Positions 25,301 through 37,664 of a stretch of 64,000 nucleotides of DNA are shown piece after piece. The stretch is from Amblyornis subalaris (Eukaryota; Chordata; Aves; Passeriformes; Ptilonorhynchidae): positions 12,051,326-12,115,325 of the forward strand of contig JACAXG010000009.1 of the NCBI GenBank assembly GCA_018881555.1. The letters are read 5' to 3'. The position numbers and the translations under genes were made by a program. How positions within the stretch are numbered: position 1 is the first letter of the stretch; each line of letters opens with the position of its first letter. Below the pieces are notes generated by a model, which was not told the origin of the DNA, made no database searches, and saw only the letters and a list, made by a program, of their open reading frames with translations.

Positions 25301-28300
25301 ACAACTTTATTTTAAACCCCTCTTCACCATCTTCATAGAAATTCCCTAAAGCTGGGTCTGAACTCTGAGGAGAATTACCTGTGTAATGATTTAAACTATT
25401 TCCGTGTATTTACTACTTCAGTTCCTATCTGATTATACTTCTGGAGTTATTGAGCACTGGGATCCTTGGGGCTGCATACAACAGATATTAGCTCTACTTT
25501 GAACCCATCTGAAAAAAAAAAAGAAAACAATAAAATTATGTTCCCTGGAACAGATCTATAACAAAAAATAATATTAAATCCATAGTTAAGTTTGGTGTGA
25601 TAGTAAAGCTGAGACTGTGACTTCTCTGTCCACATCTGTACATATCTGTAAAATTTGTGGAATTATTGCACCTTGTATCTTTCTAGACTCTGACGGGTTA
25701 ATTTTCTCTTTGTTAACATAAATGACTGCCTGGTAGGGGGACCAGATTCTCACATTAGTTACTTCGTTATTGTCTAGCATATTGTAGCTTAACCCAACTT
25801 TTCCTCCCCCGGTCCCCTCAAACAAAAAACCTCTAAAAACCTATGGGAAATCAGGTGAAAAACTGTATTAGAGAAAATCAGTTCATATATATACAGACCA
25901 ACAACCTTCTGACCTTTCTTGCCAGAATACACACGATAAGGGTAATTGCCAGCGCTGTTATTTGTTCTCATTTTATTACGTCTGTTTTTACAATAGGTGT
26001 AAGAGATAAGAGCTCTAATGGCTATTTCTCCAGATGTCTGGTTTAAATGTACCATAAAACACACTGGATGGTGTATCCATCAACACCATATAGTGATGAG
26101 AATAGCAGACTAACATTAAACAATGTGTTAAAGGGGAAAATATTTCTTCATTTTTTAATTTCAGGATGCTTTCAGAGTAAGAATAGTCAGTTTTGGTGCT
26201 TCTGATGCTATGCAATGGAGCGAATATGTTTGTGCTTCCAGAGCTGGGAAGGAATCACAGATATTCTGTCTCTACTCCTTCCCCCCTCCCTCATTATGCA
26301 CAGACACTCTCTGCCCTTGCATATTGGGTTATTTTATGCACAAGTAAGATGCACAGCACCATGATGGGTGCACACAGTTGTTAAAAAATAAGAGCTTTTC
26401 TGTTTTCAATATTGTTACTCCAAATTTTCACCTTTGAAAATCTCTTCTGTATCCTAAACCCAAGTGTTGGACTTACACTGCAGGGAAACAACTCAGACTA
26501 TTAGCCTCTGGAAAGAGTCAATAGTCTTTAAATCTCAGAACCTATAGTGCTTTTTATGGAACACACTTTTATATGTTCTTCTAAGCAGTATCTCTTCTCT
26601 TTTAGTCCCCCAACAAAACATTGAACATTTCATACTTTTTGTGTGCATTGCTTTGTTGCCATCACCATTACCCTGGTTATACATTTCGGCTTTGGTGTTC
26701 TGCTTTGCTTTTTTCTTTAACTCCTAACCAATATTCTCCAGCTACTTATTCCTTTTTTTTTTTTTACCCCTTTATTGGATAATTTTTCCTTTCTATCTCT
26801 TCCACCAAGTACTTTTTAACAACAACAGTATTTGATTTTTATGATTTCCTTTCCTAGTAACTTGTATGGAGAAAACATACTTTGACAGATACTTCAGGCA
26901 GATAATGAGGATTTTGGAGATGGCTGATCATGTGGTACTTGAAATCCCTGCTGTAATGAATAACAGCCTTTCCTCAACTGGATGTGTTCCATTTCACTTT
27001 TTTAAAATGTCTCTCTCAGCTTTGCAGACTATAGAGTACGACTGAGTTCTTCTGAAAGGTTTTCAATTAGCACTGGATTCCCAAACTATCAAAGCAGAAA
27101 TGTATCAGAAAGGGAGGAAAAAAGGAAACAAATAAAAATTTTATTTCAAAATCCTTAAACCACTTGGTTTGCTTAGCATAGCAAGAAACGTAATTTGAAT
27201 GGAGCCTAATGAACTAATTTTGATAGTCCTGTCCTTGTCAAGCATTGTTTTTTTCCCTTTAAATCAATACAGCGCATTGCTTTGATTTCTAAGCAGTAAG
27301 CAGAAATAAGTGAAACATTTTAATTGAGAACTGAGCTTGTATATTCAGACTAAGGAAACAAAAAAACAAACCAAGGATCAGAAAATGTTTCCTTTGCATT
27401 AACAGATGATAAAAAGTTTTCTTCTCTTCTGTGAGAAAGGGATGATTTTCATTTCTCACTGCTAGTGTATTATGACCCCTCACAATGCTCCAGAAATTTT
27501 TTTTTCCTTGGCTTTGGATGTTTACCTTCTTTTTAAACCACAGAGCATGGCATAGCAGCACAACACCTGCCACACTGGAGACTGGCCCCTGGATTTAAAC
27601 TGCTTGATGGAGTGGGAGCTCCTGGCATGAGNGGGGTAATTATATTGATTGAAACACAGCCCTCTGAGACTGTGTAACTGATGACTGTCTGACTGTGTCT
27701 TTAAGAGGCAGCCTTCTGCAGTTTCCCATCAGGTGGAAGCGGGAACAGGCATTACTTTGAGAGGAAAGATTCCAAGGGATTCATGTCCTGGCACCTATAT
27801 GAAGAGATTTGGTAAAAAGCTCTTGTCATTTGAATTGTTAGATTTTTTTTCAGCTATATTTTATTACTTCTCAATAGACTTGAAAACCCACAAGTCAGTC
27901 AGCACCATTTTGCACCCACACCCTGCAGCAGGAATGCAGGAATTTTGTGGGTCAAAGAGGGTGTTTGAAATTTATGAAGGTGATATTTTTTCTAGGATTT
28001 TTTTCTATCTTCTCTTACCTCATCCTGAACCTGGGTAGTAGATAGCAGCTGAGTCTAGTTTTCTGTGCAGAGTGGCCATTTGTCATCATCTTGAAAAGCT
28101 TCCCAGCAGACAGGAATTTGGAGAGTTGACGTGAGTTTGACAATGTTTCTTTCTTCCTTGACAGCTCATCAGCCTACCCTGTAATGTTTACAAGAGATTT
28201 TCAGTACAGCAAAAAACTATGACATAAGATTTTCTTTAATGGATTTTGTTCCTGTGATGAGTGGGACTTATTTTCACTTGTAATAGCACAGGCATTTCCT

Positions 28301-29587
28301 GAAACTCCAGTGTTTTCTTGTTGGCTCATATGTTATGGCAAGTAACATTGGTGTCCTTTCCTCCTGAGCAAGTGTGCTGGACTCAGCTAAACCTTTCATC
28401 CAAATTAACTGATTAAAAACCAGAGTTATCAGAGCTGACACTTGGGTCTGAGATTTGGGGAAGGCAAGCAGAGGTTGTTATCAGCTGAATCTTAAAATCA
28501 ATTCAAGGAAGTTAATTCCTGTGCTTGAGTTCTTCAGCGTGCTTCAGCTTCCTTCAGTGTATGGTGACCATTGTGCTCTCAGTGTTGCAAGGACATGTAA
28601 CAAGAGACTAGCAAAGCCAAAGAGAGCATGAGATGAGCTGGAATACCCCAGGACCCATGGTTTTATAATATGAGAGAAGGTGAGTGAATGAAGGTGCACT
28701 TGGGTGAAAAGGAACAGGAGGAAGGGAAAAGAGATAATGAAGGAAGAGTTACAGTAAGACAAAGGGGAGTAGATTAAATGATCATACAAGAAACTGGAAA
28801 CCCAAGACATAAAACCAGAGTAGAGAATCGACAGGGAAAGCTGGAAATCCCTCCATCCTCTGCTGCGACTGCCAAGAATACCTCTGTGTCTACAGTGACA
28901 GGGAAAGCTTCAATTATACGTGCAAATGGTGTTGTAGGGTCTGGAGGAGGAAGGCCAGTTCTTGCCATAATTACCCATTTAATACAGAAGGAAAATTCAT
29001 CCAGAATTTTAGAGAATGATACTGTATTGTTCAACAACTTTTTAAAAAGACGTTATTTTGAAGTAGTATGAATTTTACCTGATCATGTGAACATAAAAAT
29101 ATAGCCTACAAAGTTACATATTTCATGCACTGATAAAGTAGAGTAGTAAATTGCTTCATGCAGAGTGATGAATATAATGAACCCCATTTATAGCTGTTAT
29201 GTTTATAAGGGATATTTCTTCAGAATAATAGAACAGGTTTATTAGATCAAGCTATATGCTGTTCATTTTTTGCCAGTGATAAAAGTTGTTAACGATTTCC
29301 TGTCTTTTTAGTATTACTCTGTGACTAGTATTTCTCACAAAATTCTTGCTACGGTGCAAATGTAATTAATATAGGCATTTTGAAACACGTATGTTCCATC
29401 TTCTGTATAGCAAACAGTAACAGGATCCAATTTTGGTGAACAAATACAGAAAACAGGCCAGTCAGTCTTTGAATTTCCTAGCACTTCACTCAATAAATCT
29501 TTTCCATATAAACCAATTCTGTAGAAGAAAGATTTCGTGGTGTCAGTGGACATATCAGTAATAGCTACCTCTGTGTCTCAGCATCTG
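25301..29587. other. Unique noncoding DNA, no gene recognised
   Basis: AT-rich sequence with a T13 run at about 26753-26765 and no recognisable exon or transposon. Between 28774 and 29071 both strands stay open for about 87-97 codons in antisense to each other. Neither product resembles a known family, and a pair of open frames on opposite strands is weak evidence for coding. A purine-rich patch lies at about 28610-28770. Confidence 0.6.
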
Positions 29588-30175
29588 ACAGGTGTGTTGG
29601 TTTTGGCTGGGATAGAGTTAATTTTCTCTATAGTAGCTGGTATGGGGCTGTGTTTTGGATTTGTGTTGATAACACAGGAATGTTTTAGCTATTGCTGAGC
29701 AATGCTTACACAGAGCCAAGGCCTTTTCTGCTTCTCACACCTTCTCACACCACCCCCCCAGCAAGGAGTCTGGGGGTGTGCACAACGAGCTGGGAGAGAA
29801 AACAGCTGGAACAGCTGATCTTGCTGACTGAAGAGATATCCCATACCATGCATCATGCTGAGCATGCAAAACTGGAGGAAGAAGGAAGGGGGGGATGTTC
29901 AGTGTGACGATGTTTGTTTTCCCAAGTCACCATTACAGGTGAGGGACCCCTGCTCTCCTGGAGATGACTGAACACCTACTGTCCATGGGATGTGGTAAAT
30001 GAATTCCTTGTTTTGCTTTGCTTGTGAGTGTGACTTTTGCCTTACTTATTAAACTGTCTTAAACCATGAGTTTTCTCACTTTTACTCTTCCCATTCTCTT
30101 CCCCCAGCTTCTGGGGGAACGACTGAATGGCTGTGTGGGGATTAGTTGTTTGCTGGGTTTAAACCATAACACAGG
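29588..30175 (+). mobile_element. Solo LTR of avian endogenous retrovirus, intact ends
   Basis: The 579-bp element 29593-30171 begins TGTGTTGGTTTTGGCTGGGA and ends GTTTAAACCATAACA. The bases ACAGG appear at both edges (29588-29592 and 30171-30175), giving a 4- to 5-bp target duplication, the ambiguity being one shared A. From memory this LTR family is abundant in neoavian genomes. An ATTAAA polyadenylation-like signal at 30048-30053 precedes the expected R-U5 region, which supports plus orientation. A 10-bp unit CTTCTCACAC is tandemly duplicated at 29731-29750 and precedes a C-rich run. No internal retroviral genes flank it, so this is a solo LTR. Target-site length would fit ERV1 or ERVL; I do not assign the class firmly. 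Confidence 0.88.
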
Positions 30176-33100
30176 TTTACCTAGACTTTCAGCAATAAGC
30201 TTCTTTCAAATAAATATCACTTTCCCTGGGTACAAGTGGATGTTCAGCAAACACAGACAAAAAGTCAGAACCCAAACATATGAACAAACAGAAGTCTCAT
30301 GTAATTGTATTTCAGAAATGCCATGAGTGTGTTTTAAAAGTATATGACAACATGCAGGTTTTGTCCTGGTTTGACAGTACTGAAAGCTCATAACATGAAC
30401 CAGGAAAGTTTTGAAGTACTGCCTCTAGATACAGCTTGTTATTGAAGCAACATATTGCTGCTAAACAAGAAATTCCTCTATTGAACTCCTCTGCTGTAAG
30501 TTCCCCAGACAAATAAGTAGCAGCTGGACCTAACATGGGCCTTTCACATGCTGGAGAATATACCTGCTTTCACCCAGCTAGAGCGGGAGCATTAATACTC
30601 TGCAGCAGCTGGGAAAACACGTGTGTGCTACCAATTAGGAAAACTTTCAAAGTGTGGCTTTGCAGCTCATTTTTGATCTGCAGACCTCAGCTTGGGAACC
30701 ATTATTCTCTACTAATGGCACCTGTGGGGCAGGAGGGATGGGAAACTGGGGTTTGAGGGAGCAGAGTCTATTAAATGCTATGGCAACAGGTAGCAAAACA
30801 GTGTTCTCCCTCTCTCCCCTACTAATTAGTAGCTGTTAGCATCTGGAGTTGACTGGTGGTGGATGTAATTTGCTGCACTCCATCTTGTGATGGTGCAAGG
30901 ATCAGTGAAGGATGATGTGAGGACCAGTCAAGAGGCAAAAGAGATATTAGGGATGAGCTCCTCTATATGTACTTTGCAATACCATGTTTAAAATAAAATA
31001 ATGTTCCCGGAGACCTGGGAGTAATGTATCTAATATAGCAATATTTTCTACCTTGTCTTAATTGTTTTGGTTATGTATTCTGCATTCTTTTGGCAGAAAA
31101 TAGTCCCATACTGATCTTTTCACTTGTTTGAAATTTCCAGAAAATGAAAATGCCTATTGAAAACTCCCATAGCAGTGCTGAGTGGAATCTTTCCATTTAA
31201 CTGTTACTGATCCAAATCCATTGGAAAGGAGAAGTTTCCAGGTAAGCTCTGGTCTGGTGGCATGCTGATGGAGGGCTGGGGAAGGAGCCATAAACACGGG
31301 GTTGCTCCTGTCTGTAGGGAGAAGTAGGTTCACTGCAATCAATAGAGTGAAGTCAATAGTGAGGTCTTTCTTATGAAAGCTGAATGTTTTGAGATCACCA
31401 TCTTTGTATTAGATATAATTATTATTAAATAAAGTTGGTCTTTAGGGTTCAACATTGTTTGGAGAGAGAGAAGGAAATGTGTCTGAAGATGCAGCGTATT
31501 TGCAAATATATTTCCTCATTTCCTGGGGAAACCAAGATAAAAAGAATTTCAGACTTAAATATTGCATATACTTGGTATGTTTGAAGGCAGGAGTGACATT
31601 AGACCACTGTGTTCAATTGCATTGATATTTTATGCTTGATTGTATTAATCTCTTTCATTCAGTGCTCGATTACTCCCAAAATCCACGATTTGCTCACTGA
31701 CTGGCTGGAGAGGAAAAAGAAGCTGACACCAAGAGATGTCAAAGGAAAGATCTGTCAGCTGAAACTCTGCCCAGAACCATTTTCTGTACAAAATAAAATG
31801 GGGTGGTTGCTATTCATTAGTTGAGTACCAGAGTTTGCCAGGTATGATCCTGACATGCTACAAAAAGAGCAATTATAGTTGCACAGGTCTGGTGGTCCAA
31901 AGAACATGCAGCCTCCTGCCTGCTTCAGTTGCCAAGAGATTGCAGTACAAGTTAGTTATGTACCTTTGTGAGACTTTACAAAAACCTGTGCATTTTATAT
32001 GATCCTAATCTGCAAAAAATTATTCATAGCTTTTTTTCTGTTGTTGTAAGAAATTCCAGTTATACATATACCTATTTGCAGAATGTAGATGTCTCATGAT
32101 ATATGCCAAAGTACATCCCCTCAAGTTATATCAGCTCTTTGTCATCAGCAGATGGACAATGTCTAGTGATTTAATATGCACAGGTCTGATTATTCATGTA
32201 TTTATGTTTTCTTTTGTTGCTTTTTGTGAGTTTGGATGAATGATGCAGTAGCTCTGCAGGAAGTTACATATTATGAGAAACTGTAAGAAAATAGAAATTT
32301 CTTCTAAAACCAGAAGTCACATTTTATTTATTAGGTAAACAATATGGCTTAATANAAAGAGGGCTTTTCCATTTTCAACAGGGCCTAAATAGACGTTGAA
32401 GATTTCAAATGTCATCAGCTTTGCAAAGATGGATTTTAATTCCTCTCTGTGTTTTTAGCCAGTGTACCAGCTTGACCTTGAAGGCCTGACAAAGAGGGGA
32501 AACTATCTTCTGAAAATGTAGAAGAAATTATAAAAGCTATGAGATCTAGGTCATGATGGGCATTTGAAAATCCCACTAGATACCCATCTGTGTTTTTAGG
32601 CATCTGAAAAAAGAATTCTTAAAATCTGGAAAACTGTCAGTTGCTCATGGGGCATTTGTGACAGCAGATTTAGGGATCTACAGGTGCACTAATAGGAAAT
32701 CAGCAGGCTCTGCAGCAGCACGAATAGCTGTATTATGCAGAAACTGTGAACCAGGGTAGGCTGAGGAATGATTCAAAGAAAAAGACTCTGGTGAAACTTG
32801 AGAAGCAGAAGCTCCATAAGGATGATAGAGAAATATTTGATTAGGGGAGTTGTGGTTATCATTACTGTTTGGTGCACATGTTTTACAGAAGATAATTTAT
32901 TTTTTTTCCAAGCCCAGATTCAGCAGTTCAATGAATGGCAGTGCATTAAACCTTATTGACACATATGATAAAGCAATACTGAAGTAATTGCTTGGGATTC
33001 AGCTGTTGGCTGTGAGACATGCAGATTATAGAGGGGAGAAAAAAATCAATACAAACCACACCAAAATAGTCTTAATCGCTACACTGGTTTTTAGTGCCCA

Positions 33101-34599
33101 AATCCTTGAGAAGGAGAAGAATGGCAGACAAAGTGCAAATGAAATGAAGGTGAAATAACACAAAATTAATCCTAATGTTTTTGCTTATCTTCAAGTCCTG
33201 CCTGTCATTTCTCTACATTAAAAAGATATATTTTGAAGTACCAATTCATTCAACAGATACATGATACATATATCAAAGCCTCCTTCGTTGCAGGACTAAG
33301 ATATTCCCAGCTGCAGGATTTTCCTGGCTGAGATTATGGAAATTCATTTGTACTGCATTTTTAGCGCAGTGGCCCATATACTTGCACCGGTTTTTTAGCC
33401 TGTAAGAACAATGACACCCATTTTATGAGAATGAGGCTGTAAATCACTTACTTTTTCAGTTCAATGTTTTCCCCCAGCATTCTCCTCTGAGAGCATCTGA
33501 CAGAGCTGGGCCTGGAGGATGCTACTTCACCTCTCGGTCCCTAAGAGTGCCACTGGTATCTTGTTGGTTTTTCTTTGCCTGCATGTCTAAGATAGTTCTT
33601 CTGAACTTCCACTAACTGTCACTTTGCAGTGATCTTTAAAATGCATGCAGAAAGCATTTATCTCTTGCCTGGAATGACACACAAGCTTGAAAAGCAGTTT
33701 TGGATTTCCTTCATTAATATATTCTGATGTGGGTATTAAAAATCCTATTTAAAAGTGTCAAGGGTTAACCTGGAGGCAGACTCCAGATCCCCACGCTATA
33801 TTCTTCAGAGGAGAGGAGACCGCAAAAACAGGAAACCAGATTAGTGAAAAACAAATAAAAGATCTCAAAATCTGGGATGTGTTTATATTATCTGTAAATG
33901 ATTTTCTAAAATATGATGTTTTATCAATATCCAATGTGTCAGTCACACCAAACACTGAAAGGCAGAGAACAGTCCAAGGTAGAGAAAATTCAGTAATTAT
34001 ACAACTATAAACAGCAATACTTAGTTTCAGTAGTAGTAGTAGTTGTGGTAGTTTTGTTTTGTTTTAATTGAGAGGTACTTAGATTCTTTTTTACTTCTTT
34101 TGTAGAGGTAAACACACAGAATTTTAGCCAGGTTGTGCAGTGTGTTTTTGCTTCTTCTGTCTACAAGTTCTTTGACAGAGAGCATTATCCTACCTTCTAA
34201 TTTGCCTTGTGTGTTAATTTAGAGATGGAAATGAACAATCTTGGTTTGCTTTAATTTAACCAGAAAGGCACAGCAGCCTATATAAGGACTGAATATATGA
34301 TAAACTTTTGAGAGGAGCACACATGTAGTAAGTAGGACAGTGGGACTGGTCATTTATTACCATTTTTGATTTACTGTACTGTTTTGATATGTTCTGTACC
34401 ACCGTTGTCAGTAGATAGATAGTGACATGGTGAACTCTGATGCACAAAGGCACGAGCATTTTAATAGACAAGTATTGTAGTTGTTACCATCTTAATATAT
34501 TTATTGAGTACTAGAAAAAGCAGGAACAGAAGATCTGTGGCAGGGCTCAGCCAACCTGGAAAGTCAAATTCTGTCTTTTTGAAGAATTTAACTGCCTAA
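30176..34599. other. Unique noncoding DNA, no gene recognised
   Basis: No identifiable exon or transposon. The frame at 31609-31824 (plus, 71 codons) contains a lysine-rich stretch reading IHDLLTDWLERKKKLTPRD, which looks protein-like, but I know no family match and see no convincing splice sites. Trinucleotide (AGT)n and TTTTG repeats occur at 34029-34066. Confidence 0.55.
34029..34066. repeat. (AGT)n followed by (TTTTG)n simple repeat
   Basis: Five AGT-type units run into an imperfect stretch and then two to three TTTTG units. Compound simple repeat with no associated element. Confidence 0.85.
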
Positions 34600-34707
34600 A
34601 GAAGTGGTGAAATCACCCAAAAAATGTGCAGACATGGCACACGGGGACATGGTTTAGTGGTGAACACAGTGGTGCTGGGTTAACATTAACAATTCTATGA
34701 TTCTGTC
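34600..34707 (+). mobile_element. CR1 LINE 3' terminal fragment
   Basis: The segment reads GTGGTGAAATCACC, then GACATGGTTTAGTGGTG, then GGTGCTGGGTTAAC, ending with ATTCTATGATTCTGTCT, the order of the last part of a CR1 3' UTR and its characteristic 8-mer tail. Relative to the usual CR1 end, about 30-40 bases (the GGACTCGATGATCTT...CCAACCT part, present in the opposite-strand copy at 35965) are missing between GGTTAAC and the tail. Upstream sequence to about 34535 may be a more decayed continuation. Noncoding relic. Confidence 0.8.
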
Positions 34708-35441
34708 TTGCACGGCAAGGACATTTTTTGCATTCCATTTACTTGATCGTATTATTTATTTTACTTTTTAAACTGAAATGAGAAGAAGCAGAACATTCAT
34801 TGCTTAACGTTATCATATGGCTGTAAACATTAGTCTTCACTGAGCATAGTTATGAGGAGTAGCTAAACTGCCCTGGCCTGGGTGTGAAAATACTCTCAGC
34901 CTCTGCTGCAAGCATAGCAAGTGGCATCAGCCAAAATAAAAGCATGTGCCTTGTCTGTACGGTGAGAGGCATTTGCTGCCTTCCGTGCTGCAATAGTCTC
35001 TTCATGAGAAGCAGAGGAATTAGAGAGCAGCAGGGATGGCTGGAGAAGGATGAAGGAGAGACAAGAAGCACCAAGTGAATTGATCAGGTTTTGAGCGTAC
35101 AGCCCCAGAGAAGCTCTCAGAGAGAGCTTTGTTGCTGAATGGGAACAGAGGTGGCTCNTAACCTTTGCTGAAGAGCATCTCTCCAGGGAAGCAGTGCACA
35201 GGCTGGACTCCTGCACCAGCCACTCTGCCAAAGGTGGATACAGCTGCGAATGTAGTTGAACTCAGCACAGTCCAAGGGAAGCAGGAGCGCTTCCTGCAGG
35301 GGCCTTCTTGAGGAGTAACGCTGGGTTATTTCGCAAGTGCAATGGACCTGAAGCTGAGGTTTCTTTCTGTTGACACATGATATTTTTTAGTATATTTGGA
35401 AACCTTTGCATAGGCACTCAGGTAGCTCTGATGTAAAACGG

Positions 35442-35818
35442 AGGCACTGTGGATGCTGAAAAGCCCTCAGCAGAGAAATTCCCTAGCATTTTGCACTCTT
35501 TGAGAAGCTGTCTTCTCACACAAGCTATGTAAACAAGCGAGATGTTTTTCTAACGACACTTCTTCATATCATACACTTCTGGACTTGTTATTATATTGAA
35601 AGCACAATATTTTCAGTAAGGCGTTGCACTAGTCCTGGCCAATCATCCTGAGAGGTGTATGGCCAGGAACCAATGACCTTATGACTTTCAAGCACACTAA
35701 AGGTATGAAACAGGTCTTTATATTAATAAATAAATCGACCTATGCACTTTTCACCGACTCTCAATTGTGATCGTGCCGTGATTTCGTCAGCGACCCTGGG
35801 ACAACAGCCACAAGGCAT
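35442..35818 (+). mobile_element. Solo LTR, ERVK-type, copy 1 of a pair
   Basis: A 365-bp LTR at 35448-35812 starts TGTGGATGCTG and ends GACAACAGCCACA. Flanks are AGGCAC (35442-35447) and AGGCAT (35813-35818), a 6-bp target duplication with one mismatch, as expected for an old class II insertion. A TATA-like ATATTAATAAATAAA block near 35718-35734 supplies promoter and polyadenylation-type signals and sets plus orientation. It aligns along its full length with 58942-59308. No gag, pol or env neighbours, so it is a solo LTR. Confidence 0.87.
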
Positions 35819-35964
35819 GGGCAGAAGTTCAGCACTCTTGGGTATGTGATGCTTTCAGGCAGGCACTTGTAAGATTGCAGTGGATAGCCAACACAGCACA
35901 CCAGAGATGATCATCCATGTTCTTCCTGCAGGCACTGCAGTGTCTCCAAGGGCACCTCACCTAC

Positions 35965-36340
35965 ATTCATAAAATTATAGAATAATTTAGGTTGGAAAAG
36001 ACCCTTAAGATCGAGTCCAACTGTTACCCAGCATTGCCAAGTCCACCACTAAACCATGCTCCTAAGCACGACATCTTCATATCTTCTAAATGCGTCCAGG
36101 GATGACACTTCCACCACTTCCCTGGGCAACCTGTTCCAATGCTTGACAACCCTTTCAGTGAAGAAATTTTTCCAAATATCCAATCTAAACCTCCTCTGGT
36201 GCTACTTGAGGCCATTTCCTTTTGTTCTGTCACTTGATACTTGGGAAGAGAGACCCATGTTGTTTCCTTCTCCTCATTGCTAAGAATCTTAGTGCTTTTT
36301 CTACTTCCATCCTGCTGCAAGCCATCTGGGCCATCAAAAA
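35965..36340 (-). mobile_element. CR1 LINE 3' end fragment
   Basis: On the plus strand it begins ATTCATAAAATTATAGAATAATTTAGGTTGG, the reverse complement of the terminal repeat and tail of CR1, and continues through AAGATCGAGTCCAAC, CCTGGGCAACCTGTTCC and TCTGTCACTTGATA, which are standard landmarks of the avian CR1 3' UTR read antisense. The copy is 5'-truncated to roughly 375 bp and lies about 150 bp beyond the solo LTR. It contains no usable reading frame. Confidence 0.92.
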
Positions 36341-37282
36341 GTCTTATATCTATCCCAGAAGCACTTAGCCCATTGCTAGCAAGGACTTTCTTGCATTTGT
36401 CCTGTCAGTAAGACAGAATGCTCTTCTGTAAGANCATCATGCAGACTTGAATGAAAGGTCCTGGGGCTGAATGAGGTTTTCTGTGTCCACTCTGACCTCC
36501 CTGCAGCAGTGCAGGTGAGCAGGCTGAAGCTTGCAAGACCAAAAGTAGATGAATGACATGAGAAGCAGAACAACCCATGGAGCTCACAGCAAGGGAGCGA
36601 ATATGCCATTGCCAGAGTGAAGCAATTAACTGATTTCAGGGACTTTTCAACTGGTGCCAGCTACATTTTCTACTTAACTGCTTGGAAACACTTTAATGGA
36701 ACCAAGTCATTCCCCAGACTTGTAATGATAGGCACTGAGGTGCTAATTTGCAGAATGCAAAATGAAGCCAGATGATTTCTGTTTGAGGAGATACTTTGCC
36801 TTCATTTTTGGTTCCCATCAAGGTCTGGAACTGGACATATATGCTCTCTGCAAGGTAGCCATGTAAGAAAATTAAGGCACAACAGTTTGGCATCAAGTAT
36901 GACCAGTATCATAGCGGAGCTCTGAAAACCCGTATGCCATCTGTTCTACTCTCTTCAAAGTTTTTGGCTTTGTTATGATTTTGGCAGTCAACCCAAAAAG
37001 GAAATGCTTATTGAAATCTGAAATTAAATTTCTTGCCAGCAGACCACTGCTTGCTTAACCTTGAAATACTCGATGAAAGATCTCTACTCTGTTCCCAAGC
37101 AGAGTAGGTGTAATGGAAGTAAAATAACTTTGTGGTATAACATGCAGTGAGAGGACATTCATTTGTACCTGCAACACTTTTGTGACAGGATTAGGCAGAT
37201 TCGTGCAGCCCTCAAACTGGAGGAGGGGGTTAGTAGTAAGGAAAGGACATCACCAAGTCAAGAGTACAGAAAAGTGGTGGAG

Positions 37283-37320
37283 GTAGAAACATTGTTAATG
37301 CAGACTGAAATGAAATCCAG
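37283..37320. repeat. 38-bp direct repeat, first copy
   Basis: This segment matches 37627-37664 at 34 of 38 positions, including an exact 22-base block starting TGCAGACTGAAATG. The copies are 344 bp apart in the same orientation. They could be remnants of a local duplication or two fragments of an unrecognised dispersed repeat. Confidence 0.8.
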
Positions 37321-37626
37321 ACGAATCTGTATTTCTCTCTGTGAAACCTTTCCCTTTTCCTCCTGTCTCAGCACTGTGCATGTTGCTGTCTCAGGGAATC
37401 ACCTTATACACCTCTTTATATTATGGTCCTATCAAAAGGGAAGGATATTAATCACTCATGTGCAACAAACATGGAAATTGAATAATTAATGGCGGGTTAC
37501 AAGACTGGTTTTTCATCACCAGTCAGTCCTGGACATCTCNGGGTTTTCCTTTTATTTTTGCCTGTTTTGTACATGTGTTTCATTTTGTACATAGTTTTCC
37601 TCCAATCAAGAGGACAATAAATAGAA

Positions 37627-37664
37627 GTAGAAGCACTGATAGTGCAGACTGAAATGAAATCCAG
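37627..37664. repeat. 38-bp direct repeat, second copy
   Basis: Second copy of the unit at 37283-37320, differing at four positions, all in its first half. Sequence outside the repeat does not align between the two sites. Confidence 0.8.

Noticed and set aside
30362..30410. TGTCCTGGTTTGAC as the start of another avian LTR
   Set aside because: The match to LTR starts ends after about a dozen bases and no 3' end or target duplication follows.
31609..31824. Lysine-rich frame that reads like a protein
   Set aside because: There is no family match I can name, and no convincing acceptor or donor sites at its edges.
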